Assembly (NCBI RefSeq): GCF_031882575.1
Contig: NZ_CP134772.1
Location: 2,003,001 to 2,067,000, forward strand
DNA length: 64,000 nucleotides
Source of the DNA: Pseudomonas sp. VD-NE ins
GTDB taxonomy: Bacteria > Pseudomonadota > Gammaproteobacteria > Pseudomonadales > Pseudomonadaceae
Direction of reading: 5' to 3'
The notes under the pieces were generated by a model. It made no database searches. It had not been told where the DNA came from and saw nothing but the letters and a program-made list of their open reading frames with translations. A program made the translations under genes and the position numbers. Positions 18,358 through 26,407 of the stretch are shown here, piece after piece; position 1 is the first letter of the stretch, and each line of letters opens with the position of its first letter.

Positions 18358-19524
18358 ATGGCTTTTTCCGAACGTGTCTCGCGCCTTAAAAGTTCTCTGA
18401 TTCGTGAAATCCTTGCCGCCGCGCAACGTCCGGAGGTGATGTCGTTCGCCGGCGGCCTGCCCGCCGAAGCCATGCTGCCGAAAGTCGAGTGGGCGGACAT
18501 GCCGCTGTCGCTCGGCCAATACGGCATGAGCGAAGGCGAACCGGCGTTACGCGAAGCGTTGGCAGCGGAGGCGAGGGCGCTTGGCCTGGAGTGCACCGCA
18601 AGTCAGGTGCTGGTGGTCAGCGGCTCGCAGCAAACCCTTGATCTGGCGGCCAAGCTGTACATCGACAAGGGCACTGAAATTCTGCTGGAGGCGCCGACCT
18701 ATCTCGCCGCACTACAAATCTTTCAGCTGTTCGGCGCCGATTGCCTGACCGTGCCGCAAGAGTCTGATGGGCCGAACCTGGCGCAACTGCGCGAGCGTCT
18801 GGAGCAGCATCGTCCGGCGTTCATCTACTTGATTCCGACGTTCCAGAACCCGTCCGCCGTGCGCTATAGCGAAGAAAAGCGTGCAGCGGTAGCGGCTTTG
18901 CTCGATGAGTTTGGCGTCACGTTGATCGAAGATGAGCCTTACCGCGAACTGACGTTCGATGGCGGCAGTGCCAAGCCGATTGCCGGGCGTCTGCAGAAGG
19001 CGAGCTGGATCTACACCGGCACCGTGTCGAAAACCTTGTTGCCCGGTTTACGCGTCGGCTACCTGATCGCCAGCCCGGACCTGTTCCCGCATCTGCTCAA
19101 ACTCAAGCAATCGGCAGATCTGCATACCAACCGCATCGGCCAATGGCAGGCGTTGCAATGGATCGGCAGCGATAAGTATCAGCAGCATTTGAGTGCGTTG
19201 CGCGGGTTCTATCGGCAACGGCGGGATGCCTTTCAAGCGGCGCTGGAAACACATTTTTCTGATCTGGCGGATTGGAACATGCCACAGGGCGGGCTGTTTT
19301 TCTGGCTGACGCTGAAGCAACCGCTGGATACGCGAACACTACTCAATGAAGCGTTGGCCAATGATGTGGCGTTTATGCCGGGGGAGCCGTTCTTTCCGGA
19401 TCCGGATAATCATCATGGGCATTTGCGCTTGAATTTCAGCCACATCGATCCGGCGCGTCTGGACGAAGGTTTGAAGCGATTGGCGGCGGTGGTGCGCCAG
19501 GCGCAGCTGGAAAAAGCGGCCTGA
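18358..19524 (+). CDS. PLP-dependent aminotransferase (class I/II)
   Basis: 388 residues from the ATG at 18358; a TTG 39 bases upstream is less likely. Fold-type I aminotransferase signatures are visible: VSGSQQTLDLAAKLYIDKG near residue 87, the YLIPTFQNPS segment near 160, the IEDEPYRELTF pyridoxal-binding aspartate/tyrosine segment near 195, and GTVSKTLLPGLRVGY, in which K225 should form the Schiff base. It resembles the 2-aminoadipate/valine-pyruvate type, with no DNA-binding domain, so it is not a MocR regulator. The amino donor is unknown. Control by the adjacent MarR protein is inferred. A terminator follows. Confidence 0.9.
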   Translation: MAFSERVSRLKSSLIREILAAAQRPEVMSFAGGLPAEAMLPKVEWADMPLSLGQYGMSEGEPALREALAAEARALGLECTASQVLVVSGSQQTLDLAAKLYIDKGTEILLEAPTYLAALQIFQLFGADCLTVPQESDGPNLAQLRERLEQHRPAFIYLIPTFQNPSAVRYSEEKRAAVAALLDEFGVTLIEDEPYRELTFDGGSAKPIAGRLQKASWIYTGTVSKTLLPGLRVGYLIASPDLFPHLLKLKQSADLHTNRIGQWQALQWIGSDKYQQHLSALRGFYRQRRDAFQAALETHFSDLADWNMPQGGLFFWLTLKQPLDTRTLLNEALANDVAFMPGEPFFPDPDNHHGHLRLNFSHIDPARLDEGLKRLAAVVRQAQLEKAA

Positions 19525-19533
19525 AAAGCAAAT

Positions 19534-19561
19534 AAACCGGCTCGAGGGCCGGTTTGTTTTT
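19534..19561 (+). terminator. Terminator of aminotransferase gene
   Basis: AAACCGGC/GCCGGTTT stem followed by GTTTTTG, directly after the stop codon. Confidence 0.8.
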
Positions 19562-19587
19562 GTCTGGGATTTGCAGTGGCTGAGAGA

Positions 19588-19669
19588 GCCTCATCGCTGG
19601 CTAGCCAGCTCCCACAGTGATCTGTGGCGTTCACAAAACCTGTGGGAGCTGGCTTGCCAGCGATGAGGC
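19588..19669. repeat. REP inverted pair
   Basis: Two opposed copies of the GCCTCATCGCTGGCNAGCCAGCTCCCACAG family around a 24-base centre, between two convergent genes. Confidence 0.85.
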
Positions 19670-19691
19670 CATCAGCATCACCACGTAATCA

Positions 19692-20063
19692 TCAGACCGC
19701 GGCAAACCGCTTATCCAGATAATCAATAATCACCTTGGACTCATACATCCAGGTTGTCTGGCCATTCTCTTCAATGCGCAGGCAAGGCACCTTGATCCGG
19801 CCGCCCTGATCCAGCAGCGTCTGACGATCCTGCTCGTTGTTCTTCGCATCCTTCAGCGCTACCGGCACATTCAGGCGACGCAGCGTGCGGCGGGTTTTCA
19901 CGCAGAACGGGCAGGCATGGAACTGATACAGGGTCAGGCCTTTTGCGGCGGCGTTGACCTGGGCCTGAGTTTCGGCAGGACGCTGTTTCTTGCCCGGACG
20001 GGTGATGAAGTCGATGAAGATAATCAGTTGGCCGAGGCCGACACGAAGCGCTTTGACGAACAC
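19692..20063 (-). CDS. Glutaredoxin / GST N-terminal-domain protein
   Basis: 123 residues from a GTG start at 20063 with GAGG eight bases upstream; the longer reading begins at TTG. An N-terminal hydrophobic helix (about residues 9-20) precedes a thioredoxin-fold domain with YQFHACPFCVKTRRTL, whose CPFC is the active dithiol motif, and a later KVPCLRI cis-proline loop. Proteins of this kind reduce disulphides or glutathionylated proteins; the hydrophobic N-terminus suggests membrane association. Convergent with the aminotransferase and downstream of folE, from which a strong terminator separates it. Confidence 0.88.
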   Translation of the reverse strand: MFVKALRVGLGQLIIFIDFITRPGKKQRPAETQAQVNAAAKGLTLYQFHACPFCVKTRRTLRRLNVPVALKDAKNNEQDRQTLLDQGGRIKVPCLRIEENGQTTWMYESKVIIDYLDKRFAAV

Positions 20064-20124
20064 GTTTAAAGCCTCACGGTGCAAATTGAGAAAGGCGCGC
20101 AGCTTACCCGATTTTTCCCGGACG

Positions 20125-20160
20125 AAAAAAAACCGGCGATGAATGCCGGTTTTTTCTTCT
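20125..20160 (-). terminator. Terminator of folE
   Basis: ACCGGC/GCCGGT stem flanked by A- and T-runs, functional in either direction; it lies just after the folE stop at 20170. Confidence 0.85.
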
Positions 20161-20169
20161 TACAGCAAA

Positions 20170-20730
20170 TTACTTGATGAGGCTGAGGAATTCACTGCGA
20201 GTCGCGGCGTTTTCACGGAACTCACCGAGCATCACCGAAGTGATCATCGACGAATTCTGCTTCTCCACACCACGCATCATCATGCACATGTGCTTGGCCT
20301 CGATTACCACGGCCACGCCCAGCGCGCCGGTGACTTGTTGCACAGCATCGGCGATCTGACGGCTGAGGTTTTCCTGGATCTGCAGGCGACGGGCGTACAT
20401 GTCGACGATCCGCGCGACCTTCGACAGGCCCAGCACTTTGCCGCTCGGGATGTACGCGACGTGCGCCTTGCCGATGAACGGCAGCAGGTGGTGTTCGCAC
20501 AACGAGTACAGCTCGATGTCCTTGACCAGCACCATTTCGCTGTTGTCGGAGCTGAACAGGGCACCGTTGGTGACCTCTTCGAGCGTCTGTTCATAACCGC
20601 GGCAGAGGTACTGCATGGCTTTGGCGGCACGCTTTGGCGTGTCGAGCAGGCCCTCGCGGGAAACGTCCTCGCCCAATTGGCCGAGAATCGCGGTGTAGTT
20701 CTGTTCCAGTGTCACAGGGGCTGATTCCAT
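20170..20730 (-). CDS. folE: GTP cyclohydrolase I
   Basis: 186 residues from ATG 20730 ([10 protein letters not shown]). It converts GTP to 7,8-dihydroneopterin triphosphate, the first step to tetrahydrofolate, in the cytoplasm as a homodecamer. The zinc and catalytic motifs are present: [18 protein letters not shown] (Cys and His ligands, about residues 75-80) and [13 protein letters not shown] with the second cysteine. The reading upstream of 20730 is integrase remnant, not folE. The start codon falls inside the att-like repeat of the neighbouring island, and no clear ribosome binding site precedes it, so its native 5' region has been replaced. Confidence 0.97.
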   Translation of the reverse strand: MESAPVTLEQNYTAILGQLGEDVSREGLLDTPKRAAKAMQYLCRGYEQTLEEVTNGALFSSDNSEMVLVKDIELYSLCEHHLLPFIGKAHVAYIPSGKVLGLSKVARIVDMYARRLQIQENLSRQIADAVQQVTGALGVAVVIEAKHMCMMMRGVEKQNSSMITSVMLGEFRENAATRSEFLSLIK

Positions 20731-20740
20731 AAGGGTTTCA
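20701..20740. repeat. att-like direct repeat at folE 5' end, copy 1
   Basis: About 40 bp with two or three mismatches to 24039-24078. On the minus strand it contains the first ten codons of folE (ATGGAATCAGCC...). The homology to the second copy continues to about 20970 through an integrase 3' end. This is interpreted as the recombination site of an integrated element. Confidence 0.75.
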
Positions 20741-21130
20741 GAGGGGTACTGTTTCTGTCTGTACCAATTTTGTACCAATCAAGCTGTTTTCGAGCTTACC
20801 GAGTTCAACCCAGTCAGAGCTGGGGTGGGTCCATCGGGCGTAAGTCGATAGCAACATCTGAACGCTATGACCGAGCTGAGTGGCAATAAACGCAGGGTCC
20901 ATACCCGCCATGAGGCACATGGTAGCTTATGTGTGTCGGCAGTTGTATTGCCGGCGGGCGCGAATTCCTAATTCGCTGGGTAGAGCCTGGAAGCATCTGG
21001 CAGCTATACCTGACTGCTGAATGAGCTTGAAGTACCTGGCTGACGGAAGCAGTAAGGCGATTTGGCGTACGCGTGGCGACCCTGTAAAGCTTGTTGTCGT
21101 TTTGATTGCCCTACTCAATGACGTGCAGTG
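20738..21130 (-). pseudogene. Tyrosine integrase remnant, copy 1
   Basis: The reading resembles the C-terminal half of a phage-type tyrosine recombinase: SRAIKTTTSFTGSPRVRQIALLLP, then RRQYNCRHT, then after an in-frame TAA, ATMCLMAGMDPAFIATQLGH and STYAR with the catalytic-tyrosine region. The N-terminal half and start are absent. The end of the reading frame abuts the folE start inside the att repeat, the usual position of an integrase gene in an integrated island. Degenerate, not expected to be functional. Confidence 0.75.
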
Positions 21131-21519
21131 GGCGACTGCTGAGCAGTGATTTGGCATTGGCTCAATCTTGAGTTTTTGCAGAGAGCTACGTGCGCGCTAC
21201 CTCCGTTATTCCTGCAGTTCAGCGCCGCCGTCTCCAGGGATGCCTCAGACAGTTCGCCATGGCGAAACCAGACTGTGAGCGATGAGTACAGTGGTTACCA
21301 TTGAGTTTGCTTCGAGAAGGTTACAAACGTGAGGACTAAAATATCTCGAGAGCAAGCTGAATATTAGAGTTTAAAGCGCTGCCAAATCCATACTTGGTAA
21401 ATGAAAAGAGTGTGATGGGCGAGATTTAAAGCGAAAAAAATCTTATGTGCTAGGCTCATTTTGGTGCGGCTAGCGAGCGCCTGAACTTATCATGTTTACA
21501 GTATGTTGGTATTGAAAAT
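21131..21519. other. Gene-free stretch inside the island
   Basis: No convincing reading frame or RNA in these ~390 bp. It becomes AT-rich towards 21520 and probably holds the promoter of the two cargo genes. Confidence 0.5.
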
Positions 21520-21864
21520 ATGTTGAGTATAAGAGAGTGCCAATTTAAGTTGTTGAGTAATGATCAGCTTTTCAGTTCACTGTTCGATAGTTTAAGTGAG
21601 AAGTACCTGGAGCGCTCTCAAGCAGTTGGCAGTGAAGGGCGTTCACTTGTGGTTTGTGGCGTTGAAATAGCTGGGCGCGCTGGATTTTATGAATTGAATG
21701 ACGTGGTTCGGGTTGCGGAGCTTACATATCTACATGGTTTTGGCTTCGAAAGTAGTGACGCTTGGGTGAATGTCGTGGCCGCAACAACAGTCGATGAACT
21801 CCAGGGGCGACTTGATGTGCTTTATCGAGAATGTTTGCTTGATTATGAACTCTCATTTTTCTGA
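21520..21864 (+). CDS. Hypothetical protein, island cargo 1
   Basis: A 114-residue protein of unknown family, mildly acidic, without signal peptide or membrane segment. AT-rich codon use (many AGT, TTT, GAA) sets it apart from the core genes and points to transfer. It ends 11 bp before the start of the 632-residue gene, so the two are almost certainly translated from one message and may act together. No motif is recognised. In a toxin-antitoxin or defence pair the smaller upstream partner would be the regulator or antidote, which is only a guess. Confidence 0.75.
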   Translation: MLSIRECQFKLLSNDQLFSSLFDSLSEKYLERSQAVGSEGRSLVVCGVEIAGRAGFYELNDVVRVAELTYLHGFGFESSDAWVNVVAATTVDELQGRLDVLYRECLLDYELSFF

Positions 21865-21875
21865 GGTGCTCTCAA

Positions 21876-23774
21876 ATGGATATTAATGAGCTTATAGAGC
21901 GACTCGATGCTGTGATTGCAATGTCCGGGCGGCTGATCGATGAGGAACTTGAAGTTGGTGAATTTAACGACCTGGTATATCTGCTTGCTGTAGGGGTGCG
22001 GGAGATAAAGGAACTCTATGCAAAGCCTGCAAATATTACAGGTATTACGGAGTCCGATGGTCACGGTCTTGCTAGTATCATTGATAAGTATGATGATGGA
22101 TTTCTTCATGCGACATTTGTTCTGCAGGCAGCGCTACAGTTGTTCAAGAGGTTGGAAGAGTCTGAAGAGCTGACTAATGTTGTGACTGTGCCTTGTCAGA
22201 AGAAACCCAGGCAAGTAAGTGTCATAGGTCAGAGACTTGTACGTGCGTGGAAAAAAAACAAAGCTTACAAGGCTCTTTTTGCAGGGTCTAGTTGGCAGCG
22301 TGTAAACGTTTCCGCTGAACCAGGAAATATGCTGGATCTATCTATGGAAAATACCCAGAGATTAAAGCGCCAGTTGCGGACCAGCTTGCTGGAAATGCAC
22401 GCCGAAGCGGAACAAGTAGCAAGAGTTGATGGGCTGATCGATGATGATGCAGATATGGAAGAGGGACTGGATGAAGAGTCAGATGCTGAGCGCACCCATG
22501 AGTTGCGTGAGCGGTATCAGAAGTATATGGTTCAGTTTGATAGAAGGAAAGCTGCGATCGAAGTTAATGATCAGGTTGAAAAGGCCGATGCAGAACGCAG
22601 ACTTCGTGAGTGGGAACACTTAGTTGATATTCCAAAATGGTTACGCATTGACGAAGTTAAAATTTATCGCGCATTGCTAGGGTTGCCATTTTACCTAAAG
22701 CATGCAACTAACGCTTGGTACAGAATCTTAAATGATGGAAAGTTGGACTCTTATGCGGAAATTCAGCGTAGAGATCCATCATGGGTCTCGCCGTTTAGTA
22801 CCAATGGAAATATAACAGCTCTGGGGAACGGCGGTTTTGTCTTTTTTCGGGTTGAAGTGGGTGACCGCGAAATGAAAGACACGCGTTATGGGGAAACTCA
22901 GATCTCCTACCCGATTTCTTTGATCGGTCATGATGGCTGGGTTTCTCTGTATGATCAATTGAAGCCGTTAAACTCTGATTCAATGAAGTATTTTTACAAT
23001 GAACAAAACCGATTGCTTCGAATCGCCAGGACAGAAGGTCGGGATAATATTTATATGAATTATTACTATGGCGAGGCTTCAAGTAGAACTGTTCTAGTGA
23101 AGCATAGAAAACCTGTTGCTAAACAAAAAACCAGAAAGGTCCTTGCCCAAAGATTTGCAGAGGATGAGCGCTTCAACGACTTGGCACGGATTCAGATACC
23201 ATTCTCACACTTTGTGTTTCATGGCTCTCAGGCGCCGCTTGGTATTGCGCTATCGGTTCTAAATGAACTTCGATACTTAAGGCGGAGTGGGTTTCGATCG
23301 ACTGTGTTGGCTGAGGTTAGCCATCTAGAAGGCGCTGATTTAGACGAGTACTTGGGGAAGTTGGTTGTGAAGCTTTTTCGTCCGGAAGCGAAGCTTCCGG
23401 TGGCGCTACGTTTTTTTGAAACAAAACTGCCGGAGTCGATTTCCAAGCCTGATGGAGATGAACGATTTACTAGTGGTGGCGCCGTAAATGATGATGTTAT
23501 GGATTATGTAAATGAGGAATATCGATATATGAAGGTTCAAAAGGATTTAAGTTGTTTTCGGCGGCAGAGAAAAAGAAGCGATAAATCAAGCAGGAAATAT
23601 GCTGAACTCACGAATAAAATTGACGTGTTGGGGATTGAGCGTGAATATTTGCTGACAGGAAAGCGTTTTCAAGGTCGTAAGCTTTGGATAGTCAATGATG
23701 AGGGTAAAGGTGAACGGTTTGGAAAGTTTATAAAATTGCGGAAATCAAGGAGCAAGGCTCCTGCTGTAGAATAA
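21876..23774 (+). CDS. Large hypothetical protein, island cargo 2
   Basis: 632 residues, AT-rich, no close family recognised. An N-terminal helical region (1-110) precedes a charged, probably coiled-coil stretch at ~150-260 with an acidic run (DDDADMEEGLDEESDAE). A central domain at ~265-370 reads HATNAWYRILNDGKLDSYAE, GGFVFFRVEVG and GHDGWVSLYDQL. The pattern H-x-T ... IL..GKL.S, then an FVFF strand, is reminiscent of ADP-ribosyltransferase-fold toxins, but this is by eye only. The C-terminus is basic (RQRKRSDKSSRKYAE; KLRKSRSKAP), suggesting nucleic-acid binding. No membrane segment. It could be a defence or toxin protein carried by the folE-site island. Confidence 0.8.
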   Translation: MDINELIERLDAVIAMSGRLIDEELEVGEFNDLVYLLAVGVREIKELYAKPANITGITESDGHGLASIIDKYDDGFLHATFVLQAALQLFKRLEESEELTNVVTVPCQKKPRQVSVIGQRLVRAWKKNKAYKALFAGSSWQRVNVSAEPGNMLDLSMENTQRLKRQLRTSLLEMHAEAEQVARVDGLIDDDADMEEGLDEESDAERTHELRERYQKYMVQFDRRKAAIEVNDQVEKADAERRLREWEHLVDIPKWLRIDEVKIYRALLGLPFYLKHATNAWYRILNDGKLDSYAEIQRRDPSWVSPFSTNGNITALGNGGFVFFRVEVGDREMKDTRYGETQISYPISLIGHDGWVSLYDQLKPLNSDSMKYFYNEQNRLLRIARTEGRDNIYMNYYYGEASSRTVLVKHRKPVAKQKTRKVLAQRFAEDERFNDLARIQIPFSHFVFHGSQAPLGIALSVLNELRYLRRSGFRSTVLAEVSHLEGADLDEYLGKLVVKLFRPEAKLPVALRFFETKLPESISKPDGDERFTSGGAVNDDVMDYVNEEYRYMKVQKDLSCFRRQRKRSDKSSRKYAELTNKIDVLGIEREYLLTGKRFQGRKLWIVNDEGKGERFGKFIKLRKSRSKAPAVE

Positions 23775-24038
23775 GAGTCAAAGGGTTTTTCTTGGATTAA
23801 GTTATAGCGTCTCTGCTTTAGGTATATTGCTACGGTGCAATAATTGCTTGAGCTGACTGCATAGCCCTCTTAGCGACTGAATCCCCTGCATTTGCAGAAG
23901 AATGAAACCCTTTGAACCCGCTGGCGCGGGATTTTATTGGGCAATTGCTGGAAATGAAGTTCAGTTTATAGGCTTGGTAAATCCTCGTTTTTCTTACTCT
24001 TGGCAGCAACCTGACACCCTTGATCAACTGGTGTATTC
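23775..24038. other. Gene-free stretch at far end of island
   Basis: No supported gene. A GC hairpin (AACCCGCTGGCGCGGG followed by ATTTTATT) near 23918-23940 could terminate transcription of the cargo pair. Confidence 0.4.
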
Positions 24039-24078
24039 CTGTTTCAGTGTCACAGAGGCTGATTCCATAAGGGTTTCA
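24039..24078. repeat. att-like direct repeat with folE relic, copy 2
   Basis: Matches 20701-20740. On the minus strand it encodes MESASVTLKQEYT before a stop, a relic of the folE N-terminus (real protein [13 protein letters not shown]). It marks the other end of an insertion of about 3.34 kb. Confidence 0.75.
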
Positions 24079-24298
24079 CAGGTGTGCGGTTACTGTCTGT
24101 ACCAATCAAGCTGTTTTCAAGCTTCCCGAGCTCACCCCAGTCGGTGCTGGAGTTAACCCGTCGGGCGTATGTCGATAGTAACATCTGAACGCTATAACCG
24201 AGCTGATTGGCAATAAACGCAGGGTTCATACCCGCCATGAGGCACATGGTGGCGTTAGTGTGTCGGCAGTTGTATTGCCGGCGGGCGCGAATCCCCAA
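24050..24298 (-). pseudogene. Tyrosine integrase remnant, copy 2
   Basis: 82 codons homologous to copy 1: RRQYNCRHTNATMCLMAGMNPAFIANQLGY and STYARR, then the same C-terminal tail ([11 protein letters not shown]). Unlike copy 1 it keeps the reading frame across the position of the TAA, but the rest of the gene upstream is missing. Its presence beyond the second att repeat implies that a second element had integrated at the same site. Confidence 0.75.
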
Positions 24299-24562
24299 TT
24301 CGATCAGCGCGGCCTGAAACGCTCGCCGACACCCAGAGCGTCAGACCCGATCTCTCACTTCAGCGAATTTATCGAGTAAAATCGCGGGCCGCAGGTCACC
24401 TTTACCCTGTAAAGAAAGAGCAGAGCGGCTGCGTGTCGAGGCTGAGCCTTGGCATGTGGAAGGCGACAAACGTTGAGTGAAAGGTTCATTGAAACGACGG
24501 CCCGAAAGGGCCTTTTGCATTACCTGGATGCGATTTTCGCGCCTGTTAGCCAAAGGAAAATC
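24299..24562. other. Intergenic stretch with isolated hairpin terminator
   Basis: No gene of normal size. GGCCC GAAA GGGCC TTTTG at 24499-24516 is a compact terminator with no gene directly upstream, and a TAAAAT lies near 24375, so a small RNA or very short leader peptide between them is possible. Confidence 0.35.
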
Positions 24563-25183
24563 ATGAAAAGTACAATCAATGATATGGCGTTTACCGAGCG
24601 TCGCCGCGTGCCTGTGAGGGCTTTATTGGGCGGTGTTTTATTCTTGGTCATGGCCATCCAGGGATTCCGTATGGAGTCCAATGGAATCGCTGCGCTGCTG
24701 CTAGTGTGTTCGTTATGGTACTTGGGCATGGCGTGGCTGAATCGCAACGCGGGTTCGCAAACTTTGATGATCCTCAAGGACAAGGGCATCTGGTTTTTCA
24801 ATGCTGATGGGTTAGTCCCTTACACATCGATTGAAGCCACAGAGGTCGAATCGTACAGCGGGATAGCTCAGATGCAACTCAATACCGTACTTCATATCAT
24901 TGCCGAAAGGGCTGATACCCTGCCTAACTTTAATGACAGCCGGTGGAAGATCTTTTTCAAGATGCCAAGTGCGCGCAAGGGTAAAGGCTTTCGTAAGCAT
25001 CTTGTAGTGTTCAACTACGGTGGTCTGCGCGACGAAGACGGCAAAAACGTCGACTATGAAAACCTTGAAGAAGAACTTACGTACCGTATCGAAAAGGCTC
25101 GCCAAGAGGAATATGAGCAGAGCAATTCGGTTTATGTGCCCTCATCGTCAGCAAACGATGCGCTGTCGCCTGTCGCTCATTGA
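24563..25183 (+). CDS. Membrane-anchored hypothetical protein
   Basis: 206 residues from ATG 24563, which follows AAAGGAA; the upstream reading from 24449 has no such site. Two hydrophobic segments near residues 16-33 and 41-57 form a short hairpin in the membrane. The rest (from ~70) is a soluble domain beginning QTLMILKDKGIWFFNADGLVPY, which by shape could be a bacterial PH-like domain, and it ends in a charged helix. Family not recognised. It lies between the island and smr and may be part of the second, decayed island. Confidence 0.8.
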   Translation: MKSTINDMAFTERRRVPVRALLGGVLFLVMAIQGFRMESNGIAALLLVCSLWYLGMAWLNRNAGSQTLMILKDKGIWFFNADGLVPYTSIEATEVESYSGIAQMQLNTVLHIIAERADTLPNFNDSRWKIFFKMPSARKGKGFRKHLVVFNYGGLRDEDGKNVDYENLEEELTYRIEKARQEEYEQSNSVYVPSSSANDALSPVAH

Positions 25184-25279
25184 ATCCCGCGTATCGCGAC
25201 GGCCGCTGGCAGTGGGTGCAAAGCCGACTGCCGAAAGCTGCCGTTCAGCACCGCCATTCGAACAGCTTCAGCAAGTGAA

Positions 25280-25311
25280 AGCCCTGCATCGTGACTAACG
25301 ATGCGGGGCTT
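25280..25311. terminator. Hairpin between convergent genes
   Basis: AGCCCTGCATCG/CGATGCGGGGCT stem (one mismatch) between two convergent genes; it has no T-run, so it is a weak terminator candidate. Confidence 0.4.
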
Positions 25312-25324
25312 CAGAGGGGGCGGA

Positions 25325-25882
25325 TTATTCGTCGCGACCTTCCATCATGGTGCGTTTAAGCATCACGTAAACCGCGCCGGCACCGCCGTGTCTGGCCTGG
25401 CATGAGCAGAAGCCGAGCACTTGTGCGTGCTGGCGCAACCAGGTGTTGACGTGGCTTTTGATCATCGGCCGCTTGCCGTCGAGGCGCACAGCCTTGCCGT
25501 GGGTGACGCGCACGCAGCGGATTTCGAATCTGGTCGCTTCGGCAAGAAACGCCCAGAGGGTTTCGCGAGCCTTTTCGACGCTCATGCCGTGCAGATCGAG
25601 GCTGCCTTCGAACGGTATCTGGCCGACCTTGAGCTTGCGCATCTGACTTTCCTGCACGCCGTCACGCGCCCACATCAACTCGTCTTCCGGGCCGACGTCG
25701 ATCACAAACTGATCGGACAGACCATCAACGGTAGCGGTGTCAGTGCGCACGGTGGCCGACTGACGCAGCTTGGCAATCTGTGCGCGGTCAGTCTTGGGTT
25801 TGCCGGTGTCGGCGCGGTCATGCTTGATCGGCTTGACGCCGCGCAACTCGTTTTTGAACAGGGAAAAATCGTCGTCTTGCAT
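25325..25882 (-). CDS. Smr-domain (MutS2 C-terminal-like) protein
   Basis: 185 residues from ATG 25882, which has GGAGG five bases upstream. The Smr domain occupies about residues 90-180: SLDLHGMSVEKARETLW carries the LDLHG motif, followed by VRVTHGKA (the THGKG-like loop) and a closing RHGGAGAVYVMLK. Smr domains are nucleases or nucleic-acid-binding domains; the free-standing form is often called SmrA in proteobacteria. In related genomes it lies next to folE, so the present 4.5-kb gap reflects the island insertion (family-order knowledge, from memory). Confidence 0.92.
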   Translation of the reverse strand: MQDDDFSLFKNELRGVKPIKHDRADTGKPKTDRAQIAKLRQSATVRTDTATVDGLSDQFVIDVGPEDELMWARDGVQESQMRKLKVGQIPFEGSLDLHGMSVEKARETLWAFLAEATRFEIRCVRVTHGKAVRLDGKRPMIKSHVNTWLRQHAQVLGFCSCQARHGGAGAVYVMLKRTMMEGRDE

Positions 25883-25956
25883 GTCAGCCTCCGCGAAGGG
25901 CGGCCAGTTTACCCAAGTCGAAACAAAACGGCCCGGCAAAAAGCCAGGCCGGTGAT

Positions 25957-26277
25957 TCAGTCATGTTTTTTCATCAGGTGCGGGGACATGTTCAACTCCC
26001 GCGATTGCCGTGCGCGGCGGCGGCAGCGACGCCACAGGGCGACACCGAAATACAGAAACAGCAAACCGACCGCCAGAATGATTGCCGAACCCGTTGGTGT
26101 GGCGTTCAAGTCGCCGAGCGCTGGTGGGCGCCCGAGCAGGCTGGCGGCCCCGGCCATCGCCAGCAGCACACCGAACGTCGCCAGAATGGCCGCGATCGCT
26201 GCGCCGAATCGAAAACGCCAGTTGCTTTGGCCTTTGGGCCGCAAGCGGCGTGCGTCAAATCCATCGGATAACTTCAT
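25957..26277 (-). CDS. Small two-helix membrane protein
   Basis: 106 residues from ATG 26277, with GAGGAAGG immediately upstream. A basic N-terminus (RRLRPKGQSNWRFRF) precedes two membrane segments at about 29-47 and 64-82, the second followed by an arginine-rich stop (WRRCRRRARQSR). Both termini should be cytoplasmic. No known family recognised. It lies 74 bp upstream of smr on the same strand and could be co-transcribed. Confidence 0.82.
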   Translation of the reverse strand: MKLSDGFDARRLRPKGQSNWRFRFGAAIAAILATFGVLLAMAGAASLLGRPPALGDLNATPTGSAIILAVGLLFLYFGVALWRRCRRRARQSRELNMSPHLMKKHD

Positions 26278-26407
26278 TCCGACCTTCCTCAATGGGTATC
26301 GGCCCTTCGACCGGGAGTTGACCGGGTTGTTCCTGAGGCTATGGCATTTGCGGCAAATGAGAGGATTTTGCAGATGAGCGGCGCCGTGAGCCGCTCATCA
26401 GAGCCGA

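Noticed and set aside
20738..20920. 60-codon reading as an independent small gene
   Set aside because: It is the C-terminal end of a decayed tyrosine integrase, as the parallel copy at 24050 shows.
23902..24156. 84-codon plus-strand reading spanning the second att repeat
   Set aside because: It crosses the recombination junction and the integrase remnant, so it is a chance reading.
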